A DNA stretch of 64,000 bases from Aridibacter sp965216195 (GTDB taxonomy: Bacteria > Acidobacteriota > Blastocatellia > Pyrinomonadales > Pyrinomonadaceae): assembly GCA_965216195.1 (NCBI GenBank), contig OZ244151.1:3286001-3350000 (forward strand), given 5' to 3'. Position numbers and translations under genes: made by a program. This document shows positions 1-8,387 of the stretch, piece by piece. The notes below the pieces were generated by a model. The model was not told the origin of the DNA, searched no databases, and was given only the letters and a program-made list of their open reading frames with translations. Each line of letters begins with the position of its first letter. Position 1 is the first letter of the stretch.

Positions 1-40
1 GTAACTAGCAAGAAACATCAAGAAAATCTATCCATTAGCG

Positions 41-976
41 TTAAATTGTTGAGAACACAGCCTTTGCGATCATCATATCTTGAACAGCAACGCCTGTTAG
101 ATCTGCAACAGTTATCTGATCTTCCGAAGTTCTTCCTTCTTTAGCGCCGGAAATGATATCCCCAAGCTCAATCAAGTCGGTTTCAAGTATGCTACCGGTT
201 TCCAGGGCTTTGTATATTTCGCCCCGCTCCGTGCATTGCGAAATGCTATCGGCCACCAAGAGGTCAGCTCTTGCCAATATTTCTGATTCGAGCTCTTGTT
301 TATGCGGTGTGTCCGAGCCGACGGCTGTAATGTGCGCTCCGCTTTGGAGACCGGGAGAAAAAAGGAGTGGCTCTTCCGTAGGTGTCGTAGTTACGATTAA
401 GTTGCAACTAAGCAATACCTCACTTGCTGCGTCAGTTCCTTTAACGGAGAACCCTTCAGATCCCATAGCATTTCGGTAATCCTCTATCTGCTCATCACCA
501 CGCCCCCAAACCAAGACGTCTCGACATTCCGTAATCTCTTTTAAGTACATCAATTGCAAACGCGCCTGAATTCCCGTTCCGACAATGCCAATTCTTTCGA
601 CATCTTTTGGAGCGAGATATTTTGCGGCAATTGCGCCAGCAACGGCGGTTCGCACATCCGTAAGGTGTCCTTCATCAAGCAGGATCGAAGCGAGTTCTCC
701 AGTTTGCTGTTTGAAGAGGAGCATCAAACCATTACTCGAAGGGATTCCGAGTTTTGAATTATCGTAAAAACCCGAGGCAATTTTAATCACATAAAATTCC
801 TCGTTTTTGACGTAGCCGTATTTAATGTGGACATCACCTTTATCGAGAAGGAGTTCGCCGACCGGTGGAACTACAGCCTTCTTTTGAGAGTAGGAAACAA
901 ACCCCTTTTCGATCTCGGAAATTAGATCGATTTCAGGTAAGACTTCTTTGATCTGCCTGAGCGGAATTATTTTCAT
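41..976 (-). CDS. Ornithine cyclodeaminase / mu-crystallin family protein
   Basis: This 311-residue protein has the family's usual length. Residues about 100-112 carry the conserved GHLTDVRT stretch, residues 133-138 the Rossmann NAD(P)-binding motif GTGIQA, and the C-terminal part a DLTGVAVQD motif typical of the family. Members deaminate and cyclise ornithine, reduce imino acids, or act as EutC/SbnB-like enzymes; the sequence alone does not decide which. It is the last gene of a minus-strand set behind a threonine-dehydratase-like gene and an aminotransferase, so it probably acts on an amino- or imino-acid made or used by them. A GGAG lies about 12 bases before the ATG. The gene is separated from its upstream neighbour by a palindromic repeat (1011-1119). 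Family assignment is firm, substrate unknown. Confidence 0.85.
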   Translation of the reverse strand: MKIIPLRQIKEVLPEIDLISEIEKGFVSYSQKKAVVPPVGELLLDKGDVHIKYGYVKNEEFYVIKIASGFYDNSKLGIPSSNGLMLLFKQQTGELASILLDEGHLTDVRTAVAGAIAAKYLAPKDVERIGIVGTGIQARLQLMYLKEITECRDVLVWGRGDEQIEDYRNAMGSEGFSVKGTDAASEVLLSCNLIVTTTPTEEPLLFSPGLQSGAHITAVGSDTPHKQELESEILARADLLVADSISQCTERGEIYKALETGSILETDLIELGDIISGAKEGRTSEDQITVADLTGVAVQDMMIAKAVFSTI

Positions 977-1010
977 GCTACGTAAGTCTCCAATTTTCGC
1001 GTTGACCCAA

Positions 1011-1119
1011 AGGCGGAAACACGACCGCCAGGGAGTGTGCCATTTGCGAATTAATCGGTAGTTCCTAAGTTACCTGCTCTGTAAATCATGCACACTTGCT
1101 AGCGCACGTGTTTCTGCCT
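1011..1119. repeat. Inverted-repeat element, family A (copy 1)
   Basis: About 30 bases at 1011-1040 (starting aggcggaaacacgaccg, ending gagtgtgc) recur in inverted orientation at 1090-1119 (ending gtgtttctgcct). The same unit occurs as an inverted pair at 15631-15717 and as a single arm at 63075-63104. The right arm lies inside the 3' end of the dehydratase gene and encodes its last residues. The behaviour is that of a dispersed REP/MITE-like non-coding repeat. Confidence 0.75.
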
Positions 1120-2134
1120 GTTGCTCGACCACCTCTTTCAAAGTCTCCACACCAATATTCGCACCACACAGAACAATCACTACGTTCTTACCCACATACC
1201 TTTCTCTGGTTTTCAAAAACCCCGCAATCGCAACGGCTGCTGCGCCTTCGATCAACATATGATGAGTATCGATAAACTCAATCAGGTTTTCCTTTATCTC
1301 GTCTTCAGTTACTGTAACCCATTCATCGACAAATTTCTGACAGGGCTCAAATGTGATTGATCCATCTTCAATTCCTCCCGCTGTTCCATCAGAAAGAGTT
1401 GGAAGCGACGGTAGATCGCCTACGAGGCTGCCTAATTCAATTGATTGGTGCATCACTTTCGAATTTTCGGGTGAACAGCCAATTATCTCTATTTCCGGAT
1501 TACGCGATTTCAAATATCCACCGATTCCCGAGATCAAACCACCGCCACCGACGGCAACGAAAACCGCATCAATTTTATCCAACTGTCGTCCTAGTTCGAC
1601 TCCAATGGTACCCTGTCCGCCGATCGTTTTCGGGTCGTTATACGGTGGGATATATTGAAGTCCGTTTTCGTCAGCGTATTTTCTTGCATAGTTTTCCGCT
1701 TCAATCGGGTCGTCTCCGTGTACGACAATCTTAGCCCCAAGCTGCTTTATTGCTTCGATTTTAGATTTACTTGCCTTCGGCGAAACAAACACCGTACCTT
1801 TTGCACCAATCTTTCGGAGTGCAAAAGCAACCGCCGCGCCATGATTTCCAGTAGAAGCTGTGACCACACCACGTTCCAATTCTTCATCCGTGAGCGACAA
1901 GATTTTATTCATTGCACCGCGAACTTTGAACGAACCCGTGTGCTGCAGATTTTCCAACTTCAGGTAAACACTTGCCCCGGTCTTTGGACCGTAAAACAGA
2001 GATCTTTTAAGCGCAGTTTTCCGAACGTGCGGTTTGATTCGATCATATGCTTCTTTTACTTCTTGTAAAATATTCAATTCGGTTAAAAGCGAATCAGTAC
2101 TGCGAGCTATAGCGAGCAGGACTAATTTCTTCAA
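1070..2134 (-). CDS. Threonine dehydratase-like PLP enzyme (fold type II)
   Basis: The protein has the hallmarks of the threonine/serine dehydratase-racemase group. A lysine in GSFKVRGAMNK (about residue 70 of the longest frame) is the PLP Schiff-base residue. STGNHGAA forms the phosphate/substrate loop and GGGGLISG the PLP phosphate cradle. It should eliminate water from a hydroxy-amino acid such as threonine, serine or hydroxyaspartate. Both ends touch repeats. The TTG at 2134 and the first ~15 codons overlap an inverted repeat at 2095-2119, so a start near 2077 (TTG before NILQEVKEAY) is at least as likely. The last ~15 codons run through repeat family A. It sits between the OCD-like gene and an aminotransferase; the pairing recalls EutB/EutC of ectoine catabolism, but this is only suggestive. 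Confidence 0.82.
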   Translation of the reverse strand: MKKLVLLAIARSTDSLLTELNILQEVKEAYDRIKPHVRKTALKRSLFYGPKTGASVYLKLENLQHTGSFKVRGAMNKILSLTDEELERGVVTASTGNHGAAVAFALRKIGAKGTVFVSPKASKSKIEAIKQLGAKIVVHGDDPIEAENYARKYADENGLQYIPPYNDPKTIGGQGTIGVELGRQLDKIDAVFVAVGGGGLISGIGGYLKSRNPEIEIIGCSPENSKVMHQSIELGSLVGDLPSLPTLSDGTAGGIEDGSITFEPCQKFVDEWVTVTEDEIKENLIEFIDTHHMLIEGAAAVAIAGFLKTRERYVGKNVVIVLCGANIGVETLKEVVEQQAETRALASVHDLQSR

Positions 2135-2211
2135 AGTCGGGTTTTACCCACTTGAGCTGCACAGGCATTTGAACTAATAGACAGACTCGCTCACTATCGT
2201 TCGCAGTACTG
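2095..2211. repeat. Inverted repeat flanking the dehydratase 5' end
   Basis: The arm at 2095-2119 begins cagtactgcga and the arm at 2186-2211 ends tcgcagtactg. They are inverted copies, perfect over the outer 11 bases and degenerate inward. A further hairpin (ggagcg, 7-base loop, cgctcc) follows at about 2217-2235, just after the aminotransferase stop. The element fills the whole gap between the aminotransferase and the dehydratase and overlaps the annotated dehydratase start. Confidence 0.6.
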
Positions 2212-2237
2212 ATGCCGGAGCGTGAAAGCCGCTCCAG

Positions 2238-3380
2238 CTACGCACTAGCTGATTTCCCCTTAATTTCAACAATCAACTCATGAATCCTATCGAGAGCCGA
2301 AGTTAGATAATCCTGGGGCAAACCGAAACTAATTCTCACAAAATTATCGAGTCCGAAATGATCTCCCGGAACGATCAGCACACTCTTTTCTTTCATCAAA
2401 CGATCAACAAATTCGGTTGAATTAATCTCGAGATCGTATCTTGCAAAAGCGATTGCGGCAGCATCAGGCGGCGTTATTTTAAACACCCCTTCGTGCGAAT
2501 CCAGCCATTCTTTGAGGACCGGAAAACCATCGCGGATATACTTTCTCGTACGCGCAATTATTCTAGGACGAACTTCCGGTGACAATGCTAACGCGGTTAA
2601 CTTATTGGAGAGCATCGTTGCACTCAAGGCAACGTATTCGTGTCGAGCCCATAAACGGTCGAGCGTTTCTTCCGGTCCGACTGCCCAACCGACCCGCAAA
2701 CCCGGCAAGCCATAAGCCTTGCTCATACTTCCCATCGCGATCACTTTGTCGTAACGACCATAAAAAGAAGGCGTTTCTTCTTCGGTCTCGCGTTCGGCTC
2801 CCGCATAAACTTCATCAGCCAAAATCCACGCCCCGACGGATTCCGCAATCGCTACAATTCTATCCATCTCCTCAAGAGTTAACGCTCGTCCCGTAGGATT
2901 ATTTGGATTACAGACGGCAATCATTTTGCTTTCAGGCGATACTTTCTCTTCAAGTTCGTCGAGATCAGGCGCCCAACCTTTGTCTTCAAGAAGGTTAAAC
3001 GTCTTTACGTTGAGCCCGTGATTCTTGGCTATTCCCCAAATCTGCATATAGTTTGGAGACATAATTACTATCTCGTCGCCTGCCGAAAGGAGTGTGCGAA
3101 CGGTCAAATAGTTTGCCTCAATCGCACCGACGGTTACGAGAACATTCTCGGGTGTTGCACCGTCATATAACCGGGCGATATTCCGGCGTAACTCAGGAAT
3201 GCCGTTTACATGCGGATAATTGAGATCGGTCGCAAGAAGTTCATCGATGTAACCTGGATCATCTTGTAAAAGTTCGCTCAAAAGCACCGGATGAACGCCG
3301 CTTTCCGAAAGATTGTAATCAACCTTCTGCTCAAACTTTGACATCATTCGTTCCATCACGAATGGCTCGAAATTATTCAT
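2238..3380 (-). CDS. Class I/II PLP-dependent aminotransferase
   Basis: This 380-residue fold-type I enzyme shows CNPNNPTGR (substrate-binding Asn), ADEVYAG (the Asp that pairs with PLP nitrogen), and SMSKAYGLPGLRVGW, where Lys221 is the PLP lysine and the Arg binds the carboxylate. The N-terminal NLSESGVHP region resembles the MalY/capreomycidine-synthase-like branch more than classical AspC, so a lyase or cyclase side activity cannot be excluded. It is first of three co-directional amino-acid genes (aminotransferase, dehydratase, OCD). It has a strong GAGGTG five bases before its ATG, unlike many neighbours, and a structured leader at 3390-3510. Its stop abuts a repeat, and the terminal Ser/Ala residues may derive from it. 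Confidence 0.88.
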   Translation of the reverse strand: MNNFEPFVMERMMSKFEQKVDYNLSESGVHPVLLSELLQDDPGYIDELLATDLNYPHVNGIPELRRNIARLYDGATPENVLVTVGAIEANYLTVRTLLSAGDEIVIMSPNYMQIWGIAKNHGLNVKTFNLLEDKGWAPDLDELEEKVSPESKMIAVCNPNNPTGRALTLEEMDRIVAIAESVGAWILADEVYAGAERETEEETPSFYGRYDKVIAMGSMSKAYGLPGLRVGWAVGPEETLDRLWARHEYVALSATMLSNKLTALALSPEVRPRIIARTRKYIRDGFPVLKEWLDSHEGVFKITPPDAAAIAFARYDLEINSTEFVDRLMKEKSVLIVPGDHFGLDNFVRISFGLPQDYLTSALDRIHELIVEIKGKSASA

Positions 3381-3389
3381 TTTTCACCT

Positions 3390-3510
3390 CTAACATAAAA
3401 AGCGCATACCTTAGTCAGATACAAACGTACCAAACTGAAGTATGCGCTTCGTAAACACAATTTTTAGTAGTATCCCCGATTTCTTCTCCAGTGTTGAAAT
3501 ACTACTTGAC
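3390..3510 (-). promoter_or_regulatory. Two consecutive hairpins in aminotransferase leader
   Basis: Upstream of the aminotransferase, aagcgcatac (3400-3409) pairs with gtatgcgctt (3440-3449). Directly upstream, agtagtat (3466-3473) pairs with atactact (3499-3506). Both stems are perfect with loops of 25-30 bases, and the first ends about 19 bases before the ATG. This could be a structured mRNA leader or a double operator. It matches no riboswitch class I can recognise. Confidence 0.4.
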
Positions 3511-3597
3511 TACCAAATAACTGTAAAATTCAAATGCCGTTCAATTCGTCTCACAACTTTTGTGGATTTCCGGCAACATAAAAAATACATTTTTTGA

Positions 3598-3722
3598 TCG
3601 GGATTGTCTAATAAACCGCCCCGCAGCAAGCTGGCGGGGTATCAAATTCGGAAATTTCCTTATCCTTGATTCCGTAGCAGAGCTACGGGGAATAAGACCG
3701 CTAAGGAATGATTTAATCCCGA
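3598..3722. repeat. Nested palindromic element
   Basis: An outer inverted repeat (tcgggatt at 3598-3605, aatcccga at 3715-3722) encloses inner complementary segments (tttcctta and ctaaggaa) and two strong hairpins. One is ccccgcagc...ggcgggg at about 3619-3639; the other is tccgtagc-agagctacggg at about 3671-3690. The element occupies the gap between the aminotransferase promoter and the end of the exported-protein gene. A short ORF across it on the minus strand has no family features and is not called. Confidence 0.6.
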
Positions 3723-3751
3723 CACATTTGACAAAAATATATTCAGCTCGC

Positions 3752-5191
3752 TCATTTTTGTTTTCGAAAAACGAGATTGTGTCGAACTTTTGAATCTGCG
3801 TACTCACCATTACTTTCGACCTTGAGCGGAAAAGCGTTTACAAACTCATATCCTTGTTCGTACATTTCATTTAGGAGGTCTGTGTACGTTTTTACAATTC
3901 CGCCATTCTTAATACGCTTCTCAAGCCTCTTGAGCCCTTGTTTGTATTTTGATTTTTTAATACGTATATCCACATTAATATCCGACAGCCAGCCTCCGTT
4001 TGTTGCTGCTATTACAATATATTCCGGTAAGTCGTTACTGAGCGGATTTACTGTCTTCGCGAAATATGAACGCTGAGGTATTTTATTCGTCCATATAGTT
4101 TTACTTTTCTTACTGACCAACCTTGTAGCGATTCCCCATTCGATTAATTCCTTCTTTTTCATCACATGAACTCCATCGAAAGGAGCCGCTTTTAACGTGT
4201 AGAAATAAAAATCTTTTCCTTTCGCTCCAAGCATTTCGGAGAAATAGGCTATCTGATATTGATGAGCCGGATGGTCTTTAGGAAGATCAGCTGCTGTTTT
4301 TTCAGCCACGCAGCACCACGAATGAACACCGAGTTTTGCACCTTTTTGAATAATTCGTTTTTTACCTGAAACAAACAGGTCTACACCGCCGGAATAGATT
4401 CTGCTTTTACTCGTTACTTTTGTTATTAAACCGGCTTTTCTGATAAGTCTGCCGGTGTGCATATTTACTACGTCATTTACCGAACCAGAAATTTTGGTGA
4501 GAGTGAGGACTTTTACTTCAGGGTGGTCTTTAATCAAATCTTTAATCTGCTTGTATGCAATTGTTCCTAAATCTCCTGAAAGAAAGGCTTCTCCGTTTTT
4601 AATTTCAAGCTTACTGCTTCCTGCACCAATAATTGCTTCGTTCAGGTCACACTTCACCCTTATCTCTTTATCTCCCTGTTTAGACACCGTCCCGGAAATC
4701 AGAAAATCATCATCTTTTAGTCGCTCGGCTGTAAGAATACCGCCGGCTGATTTTTCTATCGCTTTTTCACTAAATTCGCCTGAAAACAAGAAGCCAGCCA
4801 GCGCAAAACGTTTTTCCCGATCGAAATCTTTTTTATCGATCATTAGTAGTAAATTATGCTTTGAATCCTCGGTTTTAACTACGAATAAACCTATTTGTTT
4901 ACCATCTTTTTCATCCAAATCTATGTCAACGCTTTTGATGGAATAAGCTCTATCGTTAACGGCAAGCTTTGCGTTTTTAATACTTTCGAGTTGTTTTTCT
5001 ACAACCCGGTCAATATCCTTTTCGGGAATCCCCTCGTCTTCGAAACCCTGCCAGCACTTTTCGCTGTACCAATAACCAGAGCTTTTTTCACAGCTTTCTT
5101 TATCTACAGTCTGCTGTGAAAAAACTACTTTCCCTGAAATAGAAACTAAAATAATTAGTATGATTGCTGCATTTATTTTCATTTTATTCAT
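3752..5191 (-). CDS. Exported ClpP/crotonase-fold (COG3904-like) protein
   Basis: The start is placed at the ATG at 5191, whose product begins MNKMKINAAIILIILVS, a clear signal peptide ending near VFSQQ; the longer frame from 5254 would bury it. The mature protein has a Cys-rich N-terminus, then a central domain with SGSVNDVVNMHTGRLI, IYSGGVDLFVSGKKR and LGVHSW. These match the layout of periplasmic ClpP/crotonase-fold proteins, with a candidate nucleophile Ser267 where relatives have a CxSAC motif. The cysteines of that motif are absent, so activity is uncertain. The ~130-residue C-terminus is unrecognised. It follows the beta-barrel gene closely on the same strand and is probably co-transcribed with it. 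Confidence 0.6.
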   Translation of the reverse strand: MNKMKINAAIILIILVSISGKVVFSQQTVDKESCEKSSGYWYSEKCWQGFEDEGIPEKDIDRVVEKQLESIKNAKLAVNDRAYSIKSVDIDLDEKDGKQIGLFVVKTEDSKHNLLLMIDKKDFDREKRFALAGFLFSGEFSEKAIEKSAGGILTAERLKDDDFLISGTVSKQGDKEIRVKCDLNEAIIGAGSSKLEIKNGEAFLSGDLGTIAYKQIKDLIKDHPEVKVLTLTKISGSVNDVVNMHTGRLIRKAGLITKVTSKSRIYSGGVDLFVSGKKRIIQKGAKLGVHSWCCVAEKTAADLPKDHPAHQYQIAYFSEMLGAKGKDFYFYTLKAAPFDGVHVMKKKELIEWGIATRLVSKKSKTIWTNKIPQRSYFAKTVNPLSNDLPEYIVIAATNGGWLSDINVDIRIKKSKYKQGLKRLEKRIKNGGIVKTYTDLLNEMYEQGYEFVNAFPLKVESNGEYADSKVRHNLVFRKQK

Positions 5192-5258
5192 AATAAAAAA
5201 CTTCAGGAGAGTTCGTTTAGTTCGGAGGAGGAGAGTTAGTTTTTCTCCGAACATCTAA

Positions 5259-5900
5259 CTAAAAGACAATTCCTGTGCTAAAACCAAAACCCTGGGAAAT
5301 CTTTCCTTTTTGGTAATCCAGTTGAATTGCGCGGAAAGTAATATTGTCGTCGATCTTTACATCGAGACCTCCACCGAATTTGCTCGTAAAACCATAGGTG
5401 CTTTTGTTCAAAGACGCAGGGCATTTCTTTTTTGTCTCAAATTCGGTGCAGTTTTTTAAGCTGGATTTCGTGTTTGCGACGCCGATTAAAGCATGTGCAA
5501 AAGGACGAACTGCAGCGGCGTCTTTAGAGTTGTCTTTAATTTGTACTCCGCCCAAATAATTAATCAACCTTTCCTTTACAACAAAATCCTTTTTGTTAAT
5601 TTTTCCGGAGCGCTTATTTGTATGAAGCGAAAAGGTCGCTTTGCCGCCTACATAGCGCGAAAAATTATAAACGCCGGAAGCTTCAAATCCGCGTTTAAAC
5701 AATTCGCTTTTGTTGAACTTGTTTTTATCCGCCAATTTGCTTTGTACCGATTTTAAACCGCTGTCTTTTTTGTATTCGTCAAACCTGGCGTTTTCAAAAG
5801 AATAACCCAAAAACACTTCATACTTTTTATTGTCAGATTGACCATTCACACCAATTGAAACAAAAAGCAATACAATATAAATCATCGAAATTTTCTTCAT
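5259..5900 (-). CDS. Outer membrane beta-barrel protein
   Basis: This 213-residue protein has a signal peptide (MKKISMIYIVLLFVSIGVNGQ). The mature part has alternating hydrophobic/polar strands such as KYEVFLGYSFE, VGGKATFSL and FGGGLDVKID, and a terminal Phe (GFSTGIVF), the usual BAM recognition signature. The size fits an eight-stranded OmpA/OmpW-like barrel. Two cysteines in a loop (NCTEFETKKKC) could form a disulfide. A GAGGT lies about six bases before the ATG. It precedes the exported ClpP-fold gene on the same strand. Function beyond barrel formation cannot be stated. Confidence 0.75.
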   Translation of the reverse strand: MKKISMIYIVLLFVSIGVNGQSDNKKYEVFLGYSFENARFDEYKKDSGLKSVQSKLADKNKFNKSELFKRGFEASGVYNFSRYVGGKATFSLHTNKRSGKINKKDFVVKERLINYLGGVQIKDNSKDAAAVRPFAHALIGVANTKSSLKNCTEFETKKKCPASLNKSTYGFTSKFGGGLDVKIDDNITFRAIQLDYQKGKISQGFGFSTGIVF

Positions 5901-6101
5901 AAGTACCTCTTTAATTTTCTTAAATTAATGCCGCAAAATTTTTAGTTAAACGGCATAGCATTATTCTAAGAATGTAAACGTAAAACACATCGGGCATTTG
6001 AACGATTTCGCATAGGTCAAAAGTATGAAAAATATTTCTAAGAAATGAGACCAGAGACGGACGAAATGCATCAGACTTTGTGATAGGCTGGATGTAAATC
6101 A

Positions 6102-7649
6102 GTGAGAAAAGGAAGACCTTCAAAACTAGAAAAACCAAGCTTCTTCAGGGGATTACGCTGGAAACTGTTGCTAATATTTTTGGCGTTGGTGACAGGTGTT
6201 TTCGCGCTTTTAGGGGTCTCTCTGGGTTTGCTTGAATACGCACTTTTAAGACATGAATTCAGAGCTAATGCTGAAGTCACACCTGCCAAAACCGGTAATT
6301 CTTTCACTTTCGATCTCGATAGCATGTTTGTAGCCGAACGAGAAAACCTCAAACGGGAAATGCATTCGAGAATTTCGTCGTTAGACGAAGAGAATAAAGA
6401 GATATTAGAAGCCTGGCTGCGAATCTGTCGTGACAAAATGTTGCTTATGAGGAAAGCCAAGTTTGAAGCGAGCTACCATAGACTCGAGCATGACCATACC
6501 GACCAAGACCAGTTTATTGAGCTTTTTCTGTTCGATGAAAACGCAAATTTGATCGCATCTTCGTTGAAGGAAAAGGAAAGCGCGTTTGAAAAATTTGAAA
6601 AAGAAAAAAAGTATATAAATCTAGGATTAAGCAAAAACCATTTCGATTTTCTTTCTTTTGCTGAAAATGATACACCACAAATCCGCTTTGCGATATTTTT
6701 ATCCGATGATCATAAAAACGATGTAAAAGGCGGTCTTTTTATAAAAGAAACTCTTCCCTTAAACTGGTATCAAGCTCCGATAAACGCTTTGGAATGGACT
6801 TTTGATGAGCCAATTATAGATTTTATTTTTTTTGGTTTGCTTGGTCTTGCATTTGGCTACCCTTTTGTGGCATATCTGTCGAGGCGCTTTGAACGAATTG
6901 CCGAGGTTACTCATTCATGGCAAAAAGGAGATTTTTCGATACGTGCAAACGAAAATTCGTCAGATGAAGTGGGGATTCTTGCGCGTCGTTTGAATAATAT
7001 GGCTAATGATCTGAGTAATACGTTCGATCTAAAACAGACAATCGCAGCTTCAGAAGAGCGAAATCGCATAGCTCGTGATCTTCATGACTCTGTAAGACAA
7101 CAGGTTTTCGGACTGGCGATGCAGGTTAGCACGGCACAGGCCTTGGTTGAAAAGGATGCCTACCAATCAAAAATTCACTTGACTGAAGCCGAAAATCTTA
7201 TCGAACAAATTCAGCACGAGCTTTTGGATCTAATCAATGAACTGAGCCCTGTAAAAACCGAGGCGATTGATTTGGTCAAAAAGGTAAGATTGCTTGGGGA
7301 AGATTGGTCGAGGCAAAATGAAATCAAACTTGATTTACGGGCGAATAAATTTCCCAATTTGTCCCCTGCGATAACCCAACCATTGTATCGTATCGTGCAG
7401 GAGGCACTGGCTAATATTGCTCGTCATAGTGGTGCTACAGAAGCTTCAATAAATCTTCGTTACGCAGTAGGGTCTTTACTTCTGTCGGTTTCCGACGATG
7501 GAAAAGGTATAGACGCTTCAAATGGAAATTGGGGGTTCGGTTTACAAAATATGAAAACGCGTGCTGAACAGCTTCCAATGGGAAAATTTGAGCTTAAAAG
7601 TGTTGAGAACTCCGGCACGACGATACGGGTTACATGCAATGTGAGCTAA
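6102..7649 (+). CDS. NarL-type sensor histidine kinase
   Basis: The GTG-started protein of 515 residues has a basic cytoplasmic start and a membrane segment at about residues 20-45. A ~190-residue extracytoplasmic sensor region follows, then a second membrane segment at about 240-262 and a HAMP domain up to about 305. The HisKA_3 dimerisation domain contains RDLHDSVRQQ with phospho-accepting His328. The HATPase domain has QEALANIARHS (N box), DDGKGID (G1) and GFGLQNM (G2). It phosphorylates the adjacent response regulator, whose start is 12 bases downstream. The sensor region has charged helices and no recognised ligand fold, so the stimulus is unknown. Confidence 0.92.
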   Translation: MRKGRPSKLEKPSFFRGLRWKLLLIFLALVTGVFALLGVSLGLLEYALLRHEFRANAEVTPAKTGNSFTFDLDSMFVAERENLKREMHSRISSLDEENKEILEAWLRICRDKMLLMRKAKFEASYHRLEHDHTDQDQFIELFLFDENANLIASSLKEKESAFEKFEKEKKYINLGLSKNHFDFLSFAENDTPQIRFAIFLSDDHKNDVKGGLFIKETLPLNWYQAPINALEWTFDEPIIDFIFFGLLGLAFGYPFVAYLSRRFERIAEVTHSWQKGDFSIRANENSSDEVGILARRLNNMANDLSNTFDLKQTIAASEERNRIARDLHDSVRQQVFGLAMQVSTAQALVEKDAYQSKIHLTEAENLIEQIQHELLDLINELSPVKTEAIDLVKKVRLLGEDWSRQNEIKLDLRANKFPNLSPAITQPLYRIVQEALANIARHSGATEASINLRYAVGSLLLSVSDDGKGIDASNGNWGFGLQNMKTRAEQLPMGKFELKSVENSGTTIRVTCNVS

Positions 7650-7661
7650 AGAGATAGAAGT

Positions 7662-8309
7662 ATGACAGAAAAAAAAATTAGCGTGCTGCTCGTTGACGAT
7701 CATTCTGTAGTAAGAAAAGGGGTTAGTAGCTTTCTGGAAACTCAGGAAGAAATAGAAGTTGTCGGCGAAGCTGAATCAGGCGAGAAAGCGATTGAAATTT
7801 GTGAAAATCTCTATCCCGACGTTGTATTGCTGGATCTATTGTTGGGTGGAATGAACGGCGTCGAAACAACGAAAAAAATAAAACTGGTTAGCCCTTGTTC
7901 CCAGGTGATAATTCTTACGTCGTTTGACGATGATGAATGTGTTCTTCCCGCAATCGAGGCAGGAGCGCTGTCCTATTTGCTGAAAGATGTAAATCCTGAG
8001 CAACTGGTAGAGGCTGTAAAAAAAGCCGTACTAGGCGAAGCTGTTTTGCATCCGAGCCTCGCTTCACAAATAATTGAGGGTCTGCAAGGGAAGAAAACTC
8101 CCGCAACAAATTACAAAGAACTTACAAAGCGTGAAACTGAGGTTCTCAAACTCATCGCCGAAGGTCTGTCAAATTGTGAAATAGGCGAGAAACTTTTTAT
8201 CAGCGAAAAAACTGTCAAATCGCATGTCAGCAGCATCCTCAGCAAACTACATGTTACCGACCGCACAAAGGCGGCAGTTTATGCCTGGCGAAATGAACTT
8301 GTGGATTGA
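7662..8309 (+). CDS. NarL/FixJ-family response regulator
   Basis: The 215-residue protein has an N-terminal receiver with the acidic pair near residue 11 (LLVDDH), phospho-acceptor Asp58 in LLDLLLGG, Thr in ILTSF and a conserved Lys in LLKDV. A C-terminal LuxR-type helix-turn-helix follows (LTKRETEVLKLIAEGLSNCEIG, SEKTVKSHVSSIL). It is co-transcribed with the upstream kinase, as its likely cognate output. The flanking downstream gene is on the opposite strand, so its targets are not evident from context. Confidence 0.95.
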   Translation: MTEKKISVLLVDDHSVVRKGVSSFLETQEEIEVVGEAESGEKAIEICENLYPDVVLLDLLLGGMNGVETTKKIKLVSPCSQVIILTSFDDDECVLPAIEAGALSYLLKDVNPEQLVEAVKKAVLGEAVLHPSLASQIIEGLQGKKTPATNYKELTKRETEVLKLIAEGLSNCEIGEKLFISEKTVKSHVSSILSKLHVTDRTKAAVYAWRNELVD

Positions 8310-8387
8310 TTTGATCCGGCGAGTCGCTTGATAACTCATTTCACTTTTCAACAAAAAAATTTGGGAGATCTGTTCGCGGGAACAAAA

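Noticed and set aside
3541..3810. Minus-strand ORF of 89 codons across the nested palindromes
   Set aside because: Its sequence is repeat-derived, overlaps the end of the exported-protein gene and shows no family motif.
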